Program-made: the position numbers and the translations under genes | The notes under the pieces: generated by a model | Told to the model about the DNA's origin: nothing | Seen by the model: only the letters and a program-made list of their open reading frames with translations | Database searches by the model: none | NCBI GenBank assembly: GCA_021234155.1 | Contig: JAJEKV010000012.1 | Location: forward strand, 8,586,448 to 8,650,447 | DNA length: 64,000 nucleotides | Direction of reading: 5' to 3' | Source of the DNA: Isoetes taiwanensis | Lineage: Eukaryota; Streptophyta; Lycopodiopsida; Isoetales; Isoetaceae | Shown: one piece after another, positions 11,003-21,995 of the stretch | Layout of the letters: every line of letters begins with the position of its first letter | Numbering within the stretch: the first letter of the stretch is position 1

Positions 11003-12842
11003 TCTGGGACATGCATAAGAACCTCTTGTGCTCAATCATTATTTTTGCCGCAGGTAAGATTTTTAAATAAGTAATAGTTTAAGACCCTCTTTAAAACGTT
11101 GTTTCCTTTACGTTAAGACAAGTGGGCTCTAAACACACACTGGAGAAAGAGGTAATTTGATAGCACTCGACTTGTTGGAATAGGTGAACTTGCCTAAGGC
11201 GTCTCTTATATTGCGGATAAAGAAACGTCTGCTTTCAGGTAGAAAACCAAGGCTGTAAAAAAGGCATTTCACTCACAATTCAGCGCACGTCATCAAGAAA
11301 ATTGCAGGTAAAATTGAAAGGAATAGGAGAGTACATGCCTTCTTGGATTGACTTCTGATTGGTGTTTTTCACGCGATTGGGCAAGACCATATAAAATGCT
11401 CTTCTTTAACTTATCCTCCTTTAGGAGCTACTTTAGTACCCATGTTATTATTTTATGGTCCTCTTCTTGAAGGACATAATAATGATGAATTATTATAGTC
11501 TTTGAACATACTATTACCCCTCCAAAGAAGGTATTATTGTGAATAAAGTGGCTATTTCTCAACTAGATTCGATGGATTATAGTCTTTCTTTGAATTTACT
11601 ATTTCCATATCTTCCAAAGAAGCTATTGAGTAAAGTGGCTGTTTTTCAACTATGCTTTGCATATTCTCATCAGCTGGAGTACTGTGGTCAAAATGTCACA
11701 AAATGCTTGAAATGCTGCTACTTTTTGCTAAAATTCGTATTTTGATGAATATTGTGCCTCAACATTTGTACTTACAAACGAGTCTAAATTGGAAAGCTTC
11801 TAACATTTTAATGTCATTGGAAAGACCTTAACATGTTGGGTATGGCGTCCAGACTCTTTGTTGCCCTAGTGACTTATATAAGGCAATACTAGTAAACGTA
11901 TGTGCTTGGTGTTGCCGCACGTAAGTAATTGTGTATATAATTGAATCATGCAGGGACTAGAGTTGCGCATATGTTTATATTGCACGGTTGTCAAATCCAT
12001 CTTAGAGAATAGGATAGAATAGATCCAACTTACATATACATTAGCAACGAGGAACCTTGTTAGGTCATCATAGTCTTTTTTGGAGACAAATGCAAACAGA
12101 TAACCCATTCAATGTCATTATTCCTGCAAAAGTTCCCCTTCCCATTGACGCAAAGGAATCTCCAACCTACACAAAGGATTTGCATGCCCTCAACATTGCA
12201 GCACATAGCAAGGACGTGTTTATATGTGTATGGAGCTGGGTTCTGGCCAGTATGAGATCTGCAAACATCAAAATATATATTGTGAATTTTCCCTAGAAGA
12301 AACCAAAAGTACAACAAAATATAATAGGATATTAGCACATTTGCACATTAGAACATTAATATACAACAATGTATAGCGGTTGTCACCTTAGTCAACCCCC
12401 GATTAATTAAGATTATTGGGGTTTCTTAGATTCAATTACAGAAACCAATCTATTGGTATGAAGCAATGTTTGGCATAATAAATACAGAAAGACAATGTTG
12501 GTTTGCCCCCATGGCCAACATGGCATTAAAATGTTTAAGGGCCACATTTGCAATTGGGCCTTCTCTCGCAAGTGACACTTGCAGTTGAAAGGGGTTTAAG
12601 AGGTAGTTCTATATTAGGTGCACAAATGTTGACATTGGTTTTTAAGAGATAGCTACATTAGGATGTTTGTTTGTTTTAATCAGGATGGTTAGTGACAATT
12701 CATTTCTCGTATACTTCAAATGGTACTGATATTTTAGGGATCAAGAATGAAATTCTTGTTGAAAACAAGAATCAAGTATCAAGTATTGTATTATTTTGAA
12801 GTGGCAATTTTGATTGATTGTGAAAATATGACTTTGAAGTAT
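11003..12842. other. No supported gene; one possible exon at 12085-12250
   Basis: The sequence is mostly AT-rich and stop-filled. A plus-strand open stretch near 12085-12250 reads NPFNVIIPAKVPLPIDAKES and on to LHALNIAAHSK. It has a coding-like composition, but I do not recognise a family and no clear splice borders define it. Confidence 0.35.
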
Positions 12843-13000
12843 GAATAGAATAGAATAGAATAGAATAGTTTTTTTAACGTCCACGGAGACCAACCCTCCG
12901 TGCCACTTCATCCTCCGTGGTATGGTTTAAGCCACTTCATCCTCGGGTCACGGAGGGCAACCCTTCGTGCGCAGCACCTTGTTTTTATAGTAAACCATTC
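12843..13000 (-). mobile_element. SINE-like element, minus strand
   Basis: Read on minus, the element starts near AACAAGGTGCTGCGCAC, has two short internal repeats (GGATGAAGTGGC), and ends GGTCTCCGTGGACGTTAAAA followed by (CTATT)n. The last 26 bases and the pentanucleotide tail are identical to the end of the LINE at 19899-20390, while the body differs. Its head recurs at 27757-27800. Short length, no coding capacity and a LINE-shared tail fit a SINE, although no RNA polymerase III boxes are clear. Confidence 0.6.
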
Positions 13001-13639
13001 AATTGTTTCAGGGATATGGTCTATGGTCTCAGGAATGGTGATTTATGCATCCATATCAAATCCTCCTAAAACCCCTAGTTATTATGCAACATATTCTAAC
13101 ATAAAATAAAGTATGGAAATCTATAAGGATAGTAGTACCAAATCAATCTATCCCTTAACTTTTACAACATTCTAGGTTATATAAGCACAGAAGATATCTC
13201 GGGCAGTAGTAACAGAGAAGTATTTTTTGGAACTCGTTCTAGATATCCTGGTAATTATAGGAAGTGACAGACAATGTGGCAGCTAAACCAAACTTTATTG
13301 GAAAACAAAAACAACAAATGCCAGGCCACTATTTAGCTCTTTGGCATTAGCAAAGCCGATGTACTAGCACTTGAGCTTGGGTTGCTATGCTAAGGGATGA
13401 CTGTATTAAAGGGATGTACTTGAATACCTTCAGGAGAAAGGAAATTATCTTAGAGCTGAGGGCAAATCTGGTGAGGTCTATTGGAGTATGATGATAATTA
13501 TAGATAACCCCTAATTTGGAAACTTTAGGATTTGGGACACTTGGATCATTTTGAGGAATGATTTGATATTTCTGGAGTAATTAGAGATCATAATTAGGCA
13601 GTTTGCAACAAATTTCATGCAATTCGGAGTTGTTTTGGT

Positions 13640-13930
13640 TGACTTATGGATGCACCAAGAGGCAATCTCAATTTTGGGAATGGAATCCCTGTACATGGTG
13701 CGAGTGGTGTCCACTTTCGGGTCCAAGACGGTGTCAAAATGGTGGAATGATGGCCATATTCTGGTTTTACTCGATGAGTAAGATAAGAATTTACCTTCGT
13801 TTTCCAATTTTTGTGTATCTAAATGGGTGCGCCATGGTTGACCACTCTCAGCATGCGCCAGGAGGCAATCTGAAATTTTCAGATGTGGCCCATGCACATG
13901 GTGCAAGTGATGGCCACCTTTTAGGGTGGG
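13640..13930 (+). repeat. Imperfect direct repeat, offset about 205 bp
   Basis: A block of about 75 bp near 13648 recurs near 13853: ATGCACCAAGAGGCAATCT versus ATGCGCCAGGAGGCAATCT, then CATGGTGCGAGTG versus CATGGTGCAAGTG. The 182-codon ORF spanning both resembles no known protein. Confidence 0.6.
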
Positions 13931-14045
13931 ATTTGACCTTTCGTTTCGAAGTTGCATACAACTCAAAAACTTACATAGAAGCCAATTCGCATACTTGTAG
14001 CTTATATTATTTCAAAAAAATTTATACAACAAACTCGAAGTATTT

Positions 14046-14351
14046 TTATCTACTTTGTCTTTTGATGAGTCTAGCTAGATGCAAATCTTTAGGTATACAG
14101 GTAACTCGTTTTGCCTGCAATGCGCATGCTGGAGATTCTTCGAAATGTTGAACTACCTCTGTTTCTGCAGCTTCTTTTAGTGTGAGTAGCATATCATAGG
14201 TTACTCGTTTTGACTTGTCGAACTCGTGCAAGACTTGTCGAACCAAGCGTGCAAAGCTCGCGTGGGGATCAGCAATCCATAGTCTCCTTGATATCGCCGA
14301 CTTCTTTGGCTCCTTTGGATCTTCTAGTGGTGGCTTCAAACTTCTAATTCT
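14046..14351 (-). pseudogene. Divergent histone H3-fold ORF (exon or relic)
   Basis: About 70 C-terminal residues follow the H3 histone fold: FARLVRQVLHEF in helix 1, LKEAAETEVVQHFEE in helix 2, and ALQAKRVTCIPKDLHLARLI in loop 2 and helix 3, ending KRQSR and TAA at 14046. Spacing between helices is that of ordinary H3, without the longer loop 1 typical of CENH3. The N-terminal tail is absent: upstream of 14351 is an in-frame TAA and no ATG is available, only TTG. An AG lies just before the open stretch, so it could be a 3' exon. Many substitutions in the helices suggest either a very divergent variant or an ageing pseudogene. Confidence 0.65.
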
Positions 14352-14413
14352 TTAAGGACATTTTCTTTTCCACCATTCACATCATGCGCCAGAGCCTAAT
14401 CAGAATGTGCAGC

Positions 14414-16179
14414 AAATAGGAGCAGAAAATAAAGCTAATTGTTCAAAGAAACGTAAACAGCCAGGGTCATCACCACCTGCTGGAGATGCATGCGAAAACG
14501 AAAGTGAGGAGGACAAGAATTGTAGAGCTATCTCAATACCTACCAAAAATCTTCAAAGCAATTATTCCAGGGTCCCTGTATCGAACGTGCCAAATAGAAC
14601 AGAAAAGCAGAGTGATGTGAAGCCAATGTGCAGAAAGAAAGCAAAGATTTCTACTGAATTAGGTATTTCAAAACAAGTAGAAGAAAATGAAATTGCTTCT
14701 AAATCAGGCTACTAAGTTGATTGAATAAGAGTAAGCACGTTCTGTATTTGTTGTCGTGCTATGTTAATGTGTGGTGTGTCATGTCGAATGGTGAGAAAAT
14801 GGGAGTTAGCATCTTATGCAATAGCCAATACTGTAGTTTTAGTATTTTAGGTGGCATGTGGTTGGTATATAAATATTGTGAGATGATTCCTCTTATCATA
14901 GTGTTGAGAGATACAACACTGAGAACGCGTCGTATGAAGATGCAACATAGTCTGTGTGTTGGTCTAATGTGGTTGGAGTATATTACAAACTAATGTGATG
15001 GATTGACACGTTTGTGTTATGTGAAGGCGAATATGATGTTATATAGCATCACAAGTATGGTGGCAATTTATGATGTCAAATATGATGAGTTATTTTACAA
15101 GGCGGATAAGATGACAAGTATGATATCAAATATGGTGTGTTGTAGCAAGGTTGGTATGATGAACGATGTGGTGGCAAATATGATATGTGGTGTTTGTTGT
15201 ATTGTGTGCTGATATGTGGTGTTGTTGTATGATGGCAAATGTGATGTATATCGAGTTGTGTTATGATACAACTCACTAACACATGTCTCCCTGATTGCGG
15301 ACTTTTGCAATTTATTAAATACAGTTCATCAGTACAGAATATGCTTTAAAGGCAGCTAAAGCCAAACTTCAGTATAGAGAAGAGAATCAACGAAAACTCG
15401 AAAGGCAAATTGAACTTCTTGAACTTGAAAAGGAAAAGGTCAAGCTTGAAATCAAGGAAAATGAAGATGTCGTGAAGAAGCAACCTGAAACTATAGCAGG
15501 TATCATGTATATTAACAGGTTGAGGGAGAAGGATCTTAATGAAAGAATCTTACCTGGTATTAGATCTTTGAAGAAGGAGATGGATGATGTGGCCTTTGAA
15601 ACAAAGCTAGCCATTGAGAACATATCTGAGCTAGAGCCCAGATTTCATAGATTTCAACTATGCATGGAGGGGGATAAAAGTCTTTTTCATTTTCATCCAG
15701 CATTACCACCTCTACCACTAGCAACAGAAATAGAAGGAGACACAGGTTGTCCCTATTGTGGATGGCTGTTTCAGTGGCAGGGGCGACCTTTGCGTATTGT
15801 GTTAGCTAAATGCAGTCAACGATATCATATCCCATGTTTGCTATCATTTGAGGCAATCATTAGGCTGTTGTAGTTCAATATCTCCTTTCAATTCTGAAAT
15901 TATATAGTCATTCATGTGTTGTTGCAGGCATAGAAGAAAGTATTGTTATTGCAGATGTCAACATATGATGTCCTCCCCATGGTTGCGTGCTTTTGGTGGC
16001 AACGAATTTGCACAAGAAAATGAAAAAAACTATGAAGTATCCAAGTATGTGACAGCAACAGAAAAGGAAGAACAACCCAGGGTAAAACAGTCAAGTTACA
16101 GCTTTGTTATTTTACTTATACACTAGCTTGATGACTGTTGAATTTGCAGTTGACTCAGAAGCAACAGAAGCAGATGTGA
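14414..16179 (+). CDS. Multi-exon gene, coiled coil plus Cys/His-rich domain, function unknown
   Basis: The best-supported exons are 15325-15866, 15928-16081 and 16150-16179, with AG/GT borders and matching phases, ending at TGA 16177-16179. The first encodes a charged helix (KLERQIELLELEKEKVKLEI) likely to be a coiled coil. It is followed by CPYCGW, KCSQRYHIPC and, across the next junction, YCYCRCQH. These Cys and His residues suggest a zinc-binding module of RING/PHD type, which I cannot name. An upstream open stretch from 14414 (after AG) to about 14714 is rich in Lys and Glu (KKRKQPG, CRKKAKIS), as in nuclear proteins, but how it splices to 15325 is not resolved. The 5' start is not found. 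It ends 280 bp before the Helitron. Confidence 0.55.
15003..15265 (+). repeat. Degenerate TGATG-rich minisatellite
   Basis: Imperfect units around GGTGGCAAATATGATRTG and GATGACAAGTATGATATCAA repeat through this stretch, inside the likely intron between 14714 and 15325. Translations in all frames are low-complexity artefacts. Confidence 0.65.
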
Positions 16180-16455
16180 AGGAGAAGACACCAATTTATG
16201 ACCATGTATCTAAAGGTAGTACTGTTTTGATCCATGATTAATATTGTTCTGGCAATGATATCTAAATTACACTACAACTCCAACATTTGGTCCATGGTTG
16301 AAAACAACAGTAGAAACAAAATACAGGTTGTTTTTTTGAAGATTTGAAAAAAACTTACACGTTTTCAAGGATATGCTGTAGTTTTTTTTACAGAGCCGTA
16401 GTTTTTTCTTTTTAAGAAGTGGTTTCTTAAGGGGGTATTGTTTCTTCTTTAAGGA
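16180..16455. other. T-rich simple-sequence tract, left side of Helitron target
   Basis: From about 16370 the sequence repeats units like GTTTTTTCTTTTTAAGAAG and GGTTTCTTAAGGG. The same style of repeat resumes at 18886, directly after the Helitron, which shows that the two sides were once continuous. Confidence 0.65.
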
Positions 16456-17065
16456 CTAGTAAATTGCCCACCGTTGGTGGGCTTTACATGTGATTGTTCA
16501 TCTTTTGTGATTATTCCATGTGATTGTTTACTTAAACAATACTCGAAATAAGTTATTTAGATTTTTGGGTTTAAAGGTTGGTTTACGTTAAATTTCTTTA
16601 AACATGGAACTATTAGTGTTGTAATGCATTGATTAAACATTGGAACTCATAATCCAACGTTCCATACAACACAATTTAGATCAGAAGTATCAAACTTGAT
16701 TGATCATGGATATTGTACACTAAATAAATACTGTCTTTATTCACGTTATAGAGTAATTCTGCTCTCAAGTTCTGCATATGCTTATTCATTTCAAAAATCT
16801 AATGCTCTCACTCTCTCTCGGCTGCCTCAAAAAATGCTCTCACTGCTCAGGTTTAGGAAACCCTGCCTCTTTTCCATCATAATGCAGCCAATAGTGATAA
16901 ATCCTGGCAGTAAAAAGAGGCTCCAAAAGACGTGAATCAGTTGAAAACATTGTGCGTGCAAAATGAAGTTTTCCTTAGAATGAACTTTGTTGAGATTGCA
17001 CGCCATTTAATCCTGGCTAGCTTTGTTCTTATGCTAGCTAATATGAGGAGGCTCCAAATTGTCTC

Positions 17066-17200
17066 TTTGTAGTATCGTGCATTGTGAATATGCAGTTCAG
17101 TAACCTGGGCATTAGAAGAAGCCTCCTCAATGGTGTTGAGAAAGTGAGCAAGATATTTTTTGGAGACCTTAATGTCAATGAAAGAAATCTTAACCATCTA
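17066..17200 (-). pseudogene. Possible captured exon in Helitron
   Basis: After an AG at about 17198, minus reads VKISFIDIKVSKKYLAHFLN and continues for about 45 residues of normal-looking protein (EEASSNAQVTELHIHNARYYK). No family is recognised, and no stop or clear donor defines the end. Confidence 0.35.
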
Positions 17201-17945
17201 GAAGAGGGGTTAAAAAATCTGTCTATTTATCAAATTAAAGGATGATGCATCTTCCATGATTAACCCAAAGAATTCTTATTGGTAAGGTCTTTTAATGCTG
17301 CCTTTGCCAGCCAAGACATGGGCTTTGAATTGTGAGGCAGGAAGCTGAGATTACTAACTCAGTTATAGTTTGTTGCTAAATATTGAAACAGTAACTTGGT
17401 TAGACTTCAACACGTCTATGAAAGAATTACTTTTGTTTTTGATAGTCCATTATTTTCTTATCCGGCCTGCTCAATTTTCTCCAGTTCAAGTTATGCTTAT
17501 CACATACAATTTTACTACCTGCAGCCGCCCATGGCTTTGCTATTGGATTTTGCACTCATTAGCCTTGCTTAAGGAATCAGTTCCAGATGGGGTAAAGATA
17601 GACATCATAGAGGTCATGCTTGGTCAATCATAGATCACTCCAGTTTGTGGCCTCTTCTCTGAAGCAACAACCCCAAGGATCGCAACAGTTCAGGAAAATG
17701 CATAGCTGACGCTAGAAAGCAGAAAACTTCGCGCTTCCAATCAGCAGCGCCATAGCCCTAAAACTCCTATGAAATTGTTTGATCACATATAAGTAAAGAA
17801 GGCTGTAAAAAATGAGGTTAACAGGACTGTAGAACTTAAATCAGGCCCTACTTTTTATCTTTAAAAGCCACACAAAAGATTAAGAATGACAATATTATAA
17901 ATTTCGAAGCATCAAAGGAAAAACAATTTAAGGGACTGCTGTACC

Positions 17946-18593
17946 TGTGGATTGAAATGTCGAAAAGGAGAATCTTTAGCCTCGTTCTCTGACCCAAAAT
18001 AAGAATTTACACCTGTCTCGCTAGCTTTGTTTGGTCCAAAATTCATTTCGTTTTGATCTGAATCATCGTCATTACTGATTACTTTTTAAAATCACAACTT
18101 AATATTGCATCTTCGTCCTTACTAACATTTGCAGGAATGGTATCCTGCATTAATTCCCCAGAAACCACACAACGTGTTGCCTCAGCATCTCGCCCTCGGG
18201 CATCCCATCCACATGCATAGGTTCAGCCTCATAAAATTGCACCTTGCCTTCCCCATTGTGTCCACTGCACTCTTCCATAGCTTCAACTCCATGATCTCCC
18301 CTTTTCCTTTTCCTTTTCCTTTTCCTATGTTCCTTTCTATTAGAACAAATTTCTGAATCTCTTTTGTTTGCAATCCCTGAGGTTTTTGGTTCTAGTCTAT
18401 CTTCAAATCCGCCAATATCATCCAAAATAACATCCTGTTCAACTGAAATTTGGGTTACCTGGCTATGATCATCTAGTAGACAGCCAAGATCGAGCAAAGA
18501 AAGTGTGTTTTGAGCCTGGTCCATATTTTGCCGCTGGGTAGCGGCTTTTGACCGCTGGATGGGGGGCAAAGCACAAGAAAGAAAACCATCCAA
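17946..18593 (-). pseudogene. Captured gene fragment in Helitron, nuclear-type basic protein
   Basis: A 147-codon open stretch (18593 to 18150) contains acidic and hydroxylated stretches and a clear nuclear-localisation-like run HRKRKRKRKRGD near 18310. A second piece, 18062 to 17946, is bordered by AG and GT and reads DDDSDQNEMNFGPNKASETG. The reading frame changes between the pieces. I do not recognise the family. Its position inside a Helitron with complete ends supports capture from elsewhere in the genome. Confidence 0.55.
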
Positions 18594-18885
18594 ATCTTGG
18601 ATTCAACTCCTCGGAGCAAGAAATCGGTTGCCCAAGCTCTCATACTTGCCTAGCTCGTATAGCCCAATGCCTCTTAAAGCTAGCCGAGGAAGAAGAGGGG
18701 ATTAAAGAAAAAGGGCATAATCTATACCGTTGACACCGCTTTCGAAAATACAGGTGTCTTTAGGAGTGCCTATAGCACCTTTTCGCATTAAAATGGCACA
18801 TGTGGCGTGCCACGTGGCACAATCTGAGCCGTCCATATTTGATGCATGACATATATACTTACAGGATAATTTTATAATATAAAGA

Positions 18886-19278
18886 TGTGTTGTTTTCTTA
18901 GGCGGTATGGTTTTTTGAAGGGATGTTTTTTTTAAGGTAGTGTTTTTTTGAGGTGTGGTTTTTTATAGTTTTCTAAGAACCCATGTATGACCAAGTTGTC
19001 TGCCACAAAATGGCAGCATACAAGAGTTATATGCATGCTTGACACACTTCACTAGCATTTGACTTCATACCTGTGTGTGTATGAGCTTGTAGAGCGTGAA
19101 ACTTGAAGACATCCATCACCTGGCAACCCCGGGAGTTTCGCATAGTGTAGGCTATATATAACATGTGAGTTAACCAGGGTGGGTTTTTTTTCAACTTAAA
19201 CTGTATGTATACATACGGAAATATGGGGCAATCTAGTGTAATATATATACGATAATTAAGGGTTTTTTTTTAACCCTA
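18886..19278. other. T-rich simple repeat then no recognisable feature
   Basis: 18886-18975 repeats TTTTTT-AAGG-type units that continue the target tract of the Helitron. The rest has no gene or element end I can name. Confidence 0.55.
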
Positions 19279-19406
19279 GAGGAGGAGGAGGAGGAGGAGG
19301 AGGAGGAGGAGGAGGAGGAGGAGGAGGAGGAGGAGGAGGAGGAGGAGGAGGAGGAGGAGGAGGAGGAGGAGGAGGAGGAGGAGGAGGAGGAGGAGGAGGA
19401 GGAGGA
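19279..19406 (+). repeat. (GGA)n microsatellite, about 42 units
   Basis: An uninterrupted run of GGA/GAG triplets spans about 127 bp, followed by GATTTTAACGTCACGCC. The latter weakly resembles the LINE/SINE tail core seen elsewhere next to microsatellites. The Ser- or Pro-only ORFs on minus here are artefacts of the repeat. Confidence 0.95.
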
Positions 19407-19898
19407 GATTTTAACGTCACGCCACAAGGCAGCGACCCCATTAACGCACATGGCGTATCCCCGTTGTAATAGGTGAAACCCCCCAAGCTGGCAACTTGTA
19501 AAAGACACATTGATATGAAGAACCAAAGATGGACACCGGTTTGGCATCATATAGGCATTTCTTGAAGGGCATTTGATCACCTAAGCATCTTGAACACTTG
19601 AAGCCAAAGGTTGAAGACCCCAAAGTCAAAGCTTAGAAGGTACTTTGCATGATTCGAGCTTTTGCCATGATGTTACTTCTTAAGGCATGATTTACTATTT
19701 CCCAAGGCTTTACTACCATCATTCCACCCAAAAACATCATCTCTTATACATCATTTTCTCCCCTTTCATACACCATTGCCATTTGTCGAGACCAAAGTTA
19801 GCAAGACCATTTTTTCCTAGTCAACAGTACATGCTAAAATTCCATGCAATTTGGCCATTTCTAAAGTCCAAAACTATATTCTCTCTCTAAAAATAAGA
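19407..19898. other. No gene seen
   Basis: AT-rich sequence with short ORFs only; no domain or element terminus recognised. Confidence 0.5.
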
Positions 19899-20390
19899 AA
19901 GAATAGAATAGAATAGAATAGAATAGAATAGTTTTTTTAACGTCCACGGAGACCAATAGGTCATGGGACCCATACAATGGGCTAATACAATCATTACTAC
20001 TAGGATTAAAAAACCCCTGCCTCGAAAGGTTTTCAAGGGAAAAACCTTTGCAGTAATGATGATACTAGACAAGCGGAGATAATGACTACTAAGGGCTCAG
20101 TAATTGCAGACGTTTATCTAGAACCTCAAGTATGTATAATGCCAAGTCATGCACAGATGGTGCTCTGAGAAGTTGTGGAAGCGTGGAATGGAATGCTAAG
20201 GTCAGAAAATGATTTCGGACTATTTCAAAAGCAGGGCAACTCAGAAGAGTATGGCTTTCATCTTCAATAACTTGTAACTGGCAACAGGCACATAGTCTCG
20301 CTTCTCGCGGTAATTGCGGCCGCTCCCATCTACCTGTCTCAATCCGTAGCCTGTGGGACCCCGTGCGAATTGATGCAATAGCCTAAAAAA
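19899..20390 (-). mobile_element. LINE 3' end with (CTATT)n tail, minus strand
   Basis: On minus, 20390 to 20105 encodes the extreme C-terminus of a LINE ORF2: RTGSHRLRIETGRWERP, then LCACCQ and DESHTLLSCPAF, a Cys/His zinc-binding block as found after RT in many LINEs. A short 3' untranslated region follows and ends GGTCTCCGTGGACGTTAAAA plus (CTATT)n. The copy is severely 5'-truncated. It shares its tail with the SINE-like element at 12843-13000. Confidence 0.75.
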
Positions 20391-20539
20391 AAGTAAAAAA
20401 GGTTAGCCTGAAAATCTCAAAATTGAAGCACCATTGTGCGCACATGTCAAAGGTTCCATTATATCACCCCCACATCATCACCATGTCATATTCATGTCAC
20501 AAAAGTTTTTTGACTAGGAGAAAAGTAGTTTGCTAATTT

Positions 20540-21700
20540 TCTTGCCACATCACCATCCTCACTGGCAGGTGGCATTCATAAACATTTATGCCTCTATTGA
20601 CCCTTATGAAAGAGCACCTATGTGGACTGAAATTGATAACTGGATGATTTTACAACATCATATTGATAATTGGGTGGTCACTGGAGACTTCAACAATACC
20701 CCCATAGTGATATAAAATTAGGCAATAAGATCAATGTGTCTGAAAATGAAAGGTACTCTTGGGAGAGATGTGGTTGGCTAATCAGGATTTAGTGTATGTT
20801 CTCTCCTCGAACACCAAATTCTCCTGGAGCAATAAGAGAAAAGGTGATCAAAGAACCTTCTGTATGCTGGATAGGTTCTATATCCATAATTCTACTAGTT
20901 GACTGGATAATTGTATAGTGACTGGTGATATTGCCAGCACCATTTCTGATCATCAGCCACATTTCCTTGATACTAGGGATTTGAAATCTGGCTCCAATGG
21001 CAAGAACACCCCTTTCAAATTTAATACATCGTTTCTCCAGATGAAGGCCTTTTGCCAAGATTTCGCTTTCTTCTATGCTTCCCTGCCCAAAATTGGTCAG
21101 CACCAATCCATGAAGAACTTTAATGATAAAATGCAGAAAGCTAAGAATTGGGTAAAACAATGGGAAAAGAAGCTTGCTCAGGGAAGGAAAGCTGCTAAGA
21201 TGAGCCTCTTGGAACAGATAAAGGATGTCAGATCTCTCTTTGAAAATGATTCCAAGGATGACTCCCTTCATCTGAAAGAGGAGCAATTAGAAATCCAGAT
21301 TAAGACCCTTGAAGAATATCAGGTCAGAGGTATGGCTCTTAGAAGTAAGATTAAAATGTATAATCAGCTGGACCATGAGAGCTCCAAACTTTTCTTCAGA
21401 GTAGCCAGGAATAGATTAGTCAACAACTCAATTACTCAGTTGGAATCAGACCAGGGCTCTATTTGCTCAGATGAGAGAGGTGAGTCTACTTAATGGGTCT
21501 CCAAAACAAAAAGAAAGCATCCAAAAGATATAGCAGAACGGAAATTTTGAGCTTGGCAAACCAGAGCAGGTCATCCGCCTGGCATTTTGTTGCACCCATC
21601 TTCATCCAGAAAAAAAAACTACAATGCCACAAATCATACAGATGTTGCAGGAAAAGATGGAGATTCCAGAGCCTACTTTCTCAGAAAACATGGATCTAGT
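20540..21700 (+). mobile_element. LINE fragment: endonuclease and pre-RT region
   Basis: Plus-strand coding shows an APE-type endonuclease with VAFINIYASIDPYER, then NWVVTGDFNN (about 20680-20700), FSWSNKRKGDQRT in another frame, LDRFYI and SDHQPH (about 20950). A Lys/Glu-rich linker of about 150 residues follows (ORF 20918-21490). The reverse transcriptase never appears, because a dispersed repeat begins near 21722. Frameshifts and stops show that it is inactive. It is the part missing from the LINE at 4551-7785, but whether both belong to one family cannot be told. Confidence 0.8.
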
Positions 21701-21721
21701 CGGAAATGCTCTTTCTTGGAT

Positions 21722-21905
21722 TCATTCCGGTTAGACGGTTCGAACACCACCAACCGGCAAGAGGTCTGACCGCCAGTTTACCCGCAACAGTCAGTTTTGA
21801 GCAGTCACCAGGATATTGCATATGCCGGGATATACCTAGATATACCCACAAACCCACTTAAACGAGGGTTTGCCCCCCTAGGGGCAACCCAAAAAACTTT
21901 AGATT
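21722..21905 (-). repeat. Dispersed repeat family A, copy 1
   Basis: On minus it runs from TTTTTTGGGTTGCCCCTAGG through GTAAACTGGCGGTCAG to CTAACCGG. It matches 57240-57430 and 63040-63215 (both plus) over about 180 bp. Upstream flanks differ in all three, so the start at TTTTTTGGG is a real boundary. There is no ORF and no known terminus. The start contains the near-palindrome TTGCCCCTAGGGGGGCAA. Confidence 0.8.
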
Positions 21906-21911
21906 CATAAG

Positions 21912-21995
21912 CACGTTAGCTCGCTAGTTGCATTGGTTAAAGCATTCTTATTAGGATATTAAATTATTTTGGTAGAGGTTCGAGTCTTCTATTTC
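21912..21995 (+). other. tRNA-like sequence (SINE head or decayed tRNA)
   Basis: TAGTTGCATTGG resembles a polymerase III A box and GGTTCGAGTC matches a B box, about 45 bp apart. The anticodon and acceptor stems do not pair well, so this is not a functional tRNA. A tRNA-derived SINE or tRNA pseudogene is likely. Confidence 0.4.

Larger units (their letters stand above)
16456..18885 (-). mobile_element. Complete non-autonomous Helitron, 2430 bp, minus strand
   Basis: On minus the element begins TCTTTATATTATAAAATTAT (at 18885) and ends CTAG (16456-16459). Just before that 3' end lies the hairpin GCCCACCAACGGTGGGC (16466-16482). A at 16455 and T at 18886 flank it, the expected AT insertion site. 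The flanks join into one continuous T-rich simple repeat when the element is removed. No Rep/helicase is present, so it is non-autonomous. It contains exon-like pieces (17946-18593, 17066-17200), as expected of a gene-capturing Helitron. Confidence 0.85.

Noticed and set aside
13511-14151. ORFs of 151 and 182 codons on both strands
   Set aside because: They overlap an imperfect DNA duplication, have no recognisable domain and oppose each other.
15076-15310. His/Thr-rich minus-strand ORFs
   Set aside because: They come from the TGATG-rich minisatellite in a probable intron.
19233-19580. Minus-strand ORFs of poly-Ser and poly-Pro
   Set aside because: They are translations of the (GGA)n microsatellite.
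21912-21995. Functional tRNA gene
   Set aside because: A and B boxes are present, but the stems do not pair and no anticodon loop can be drawn.
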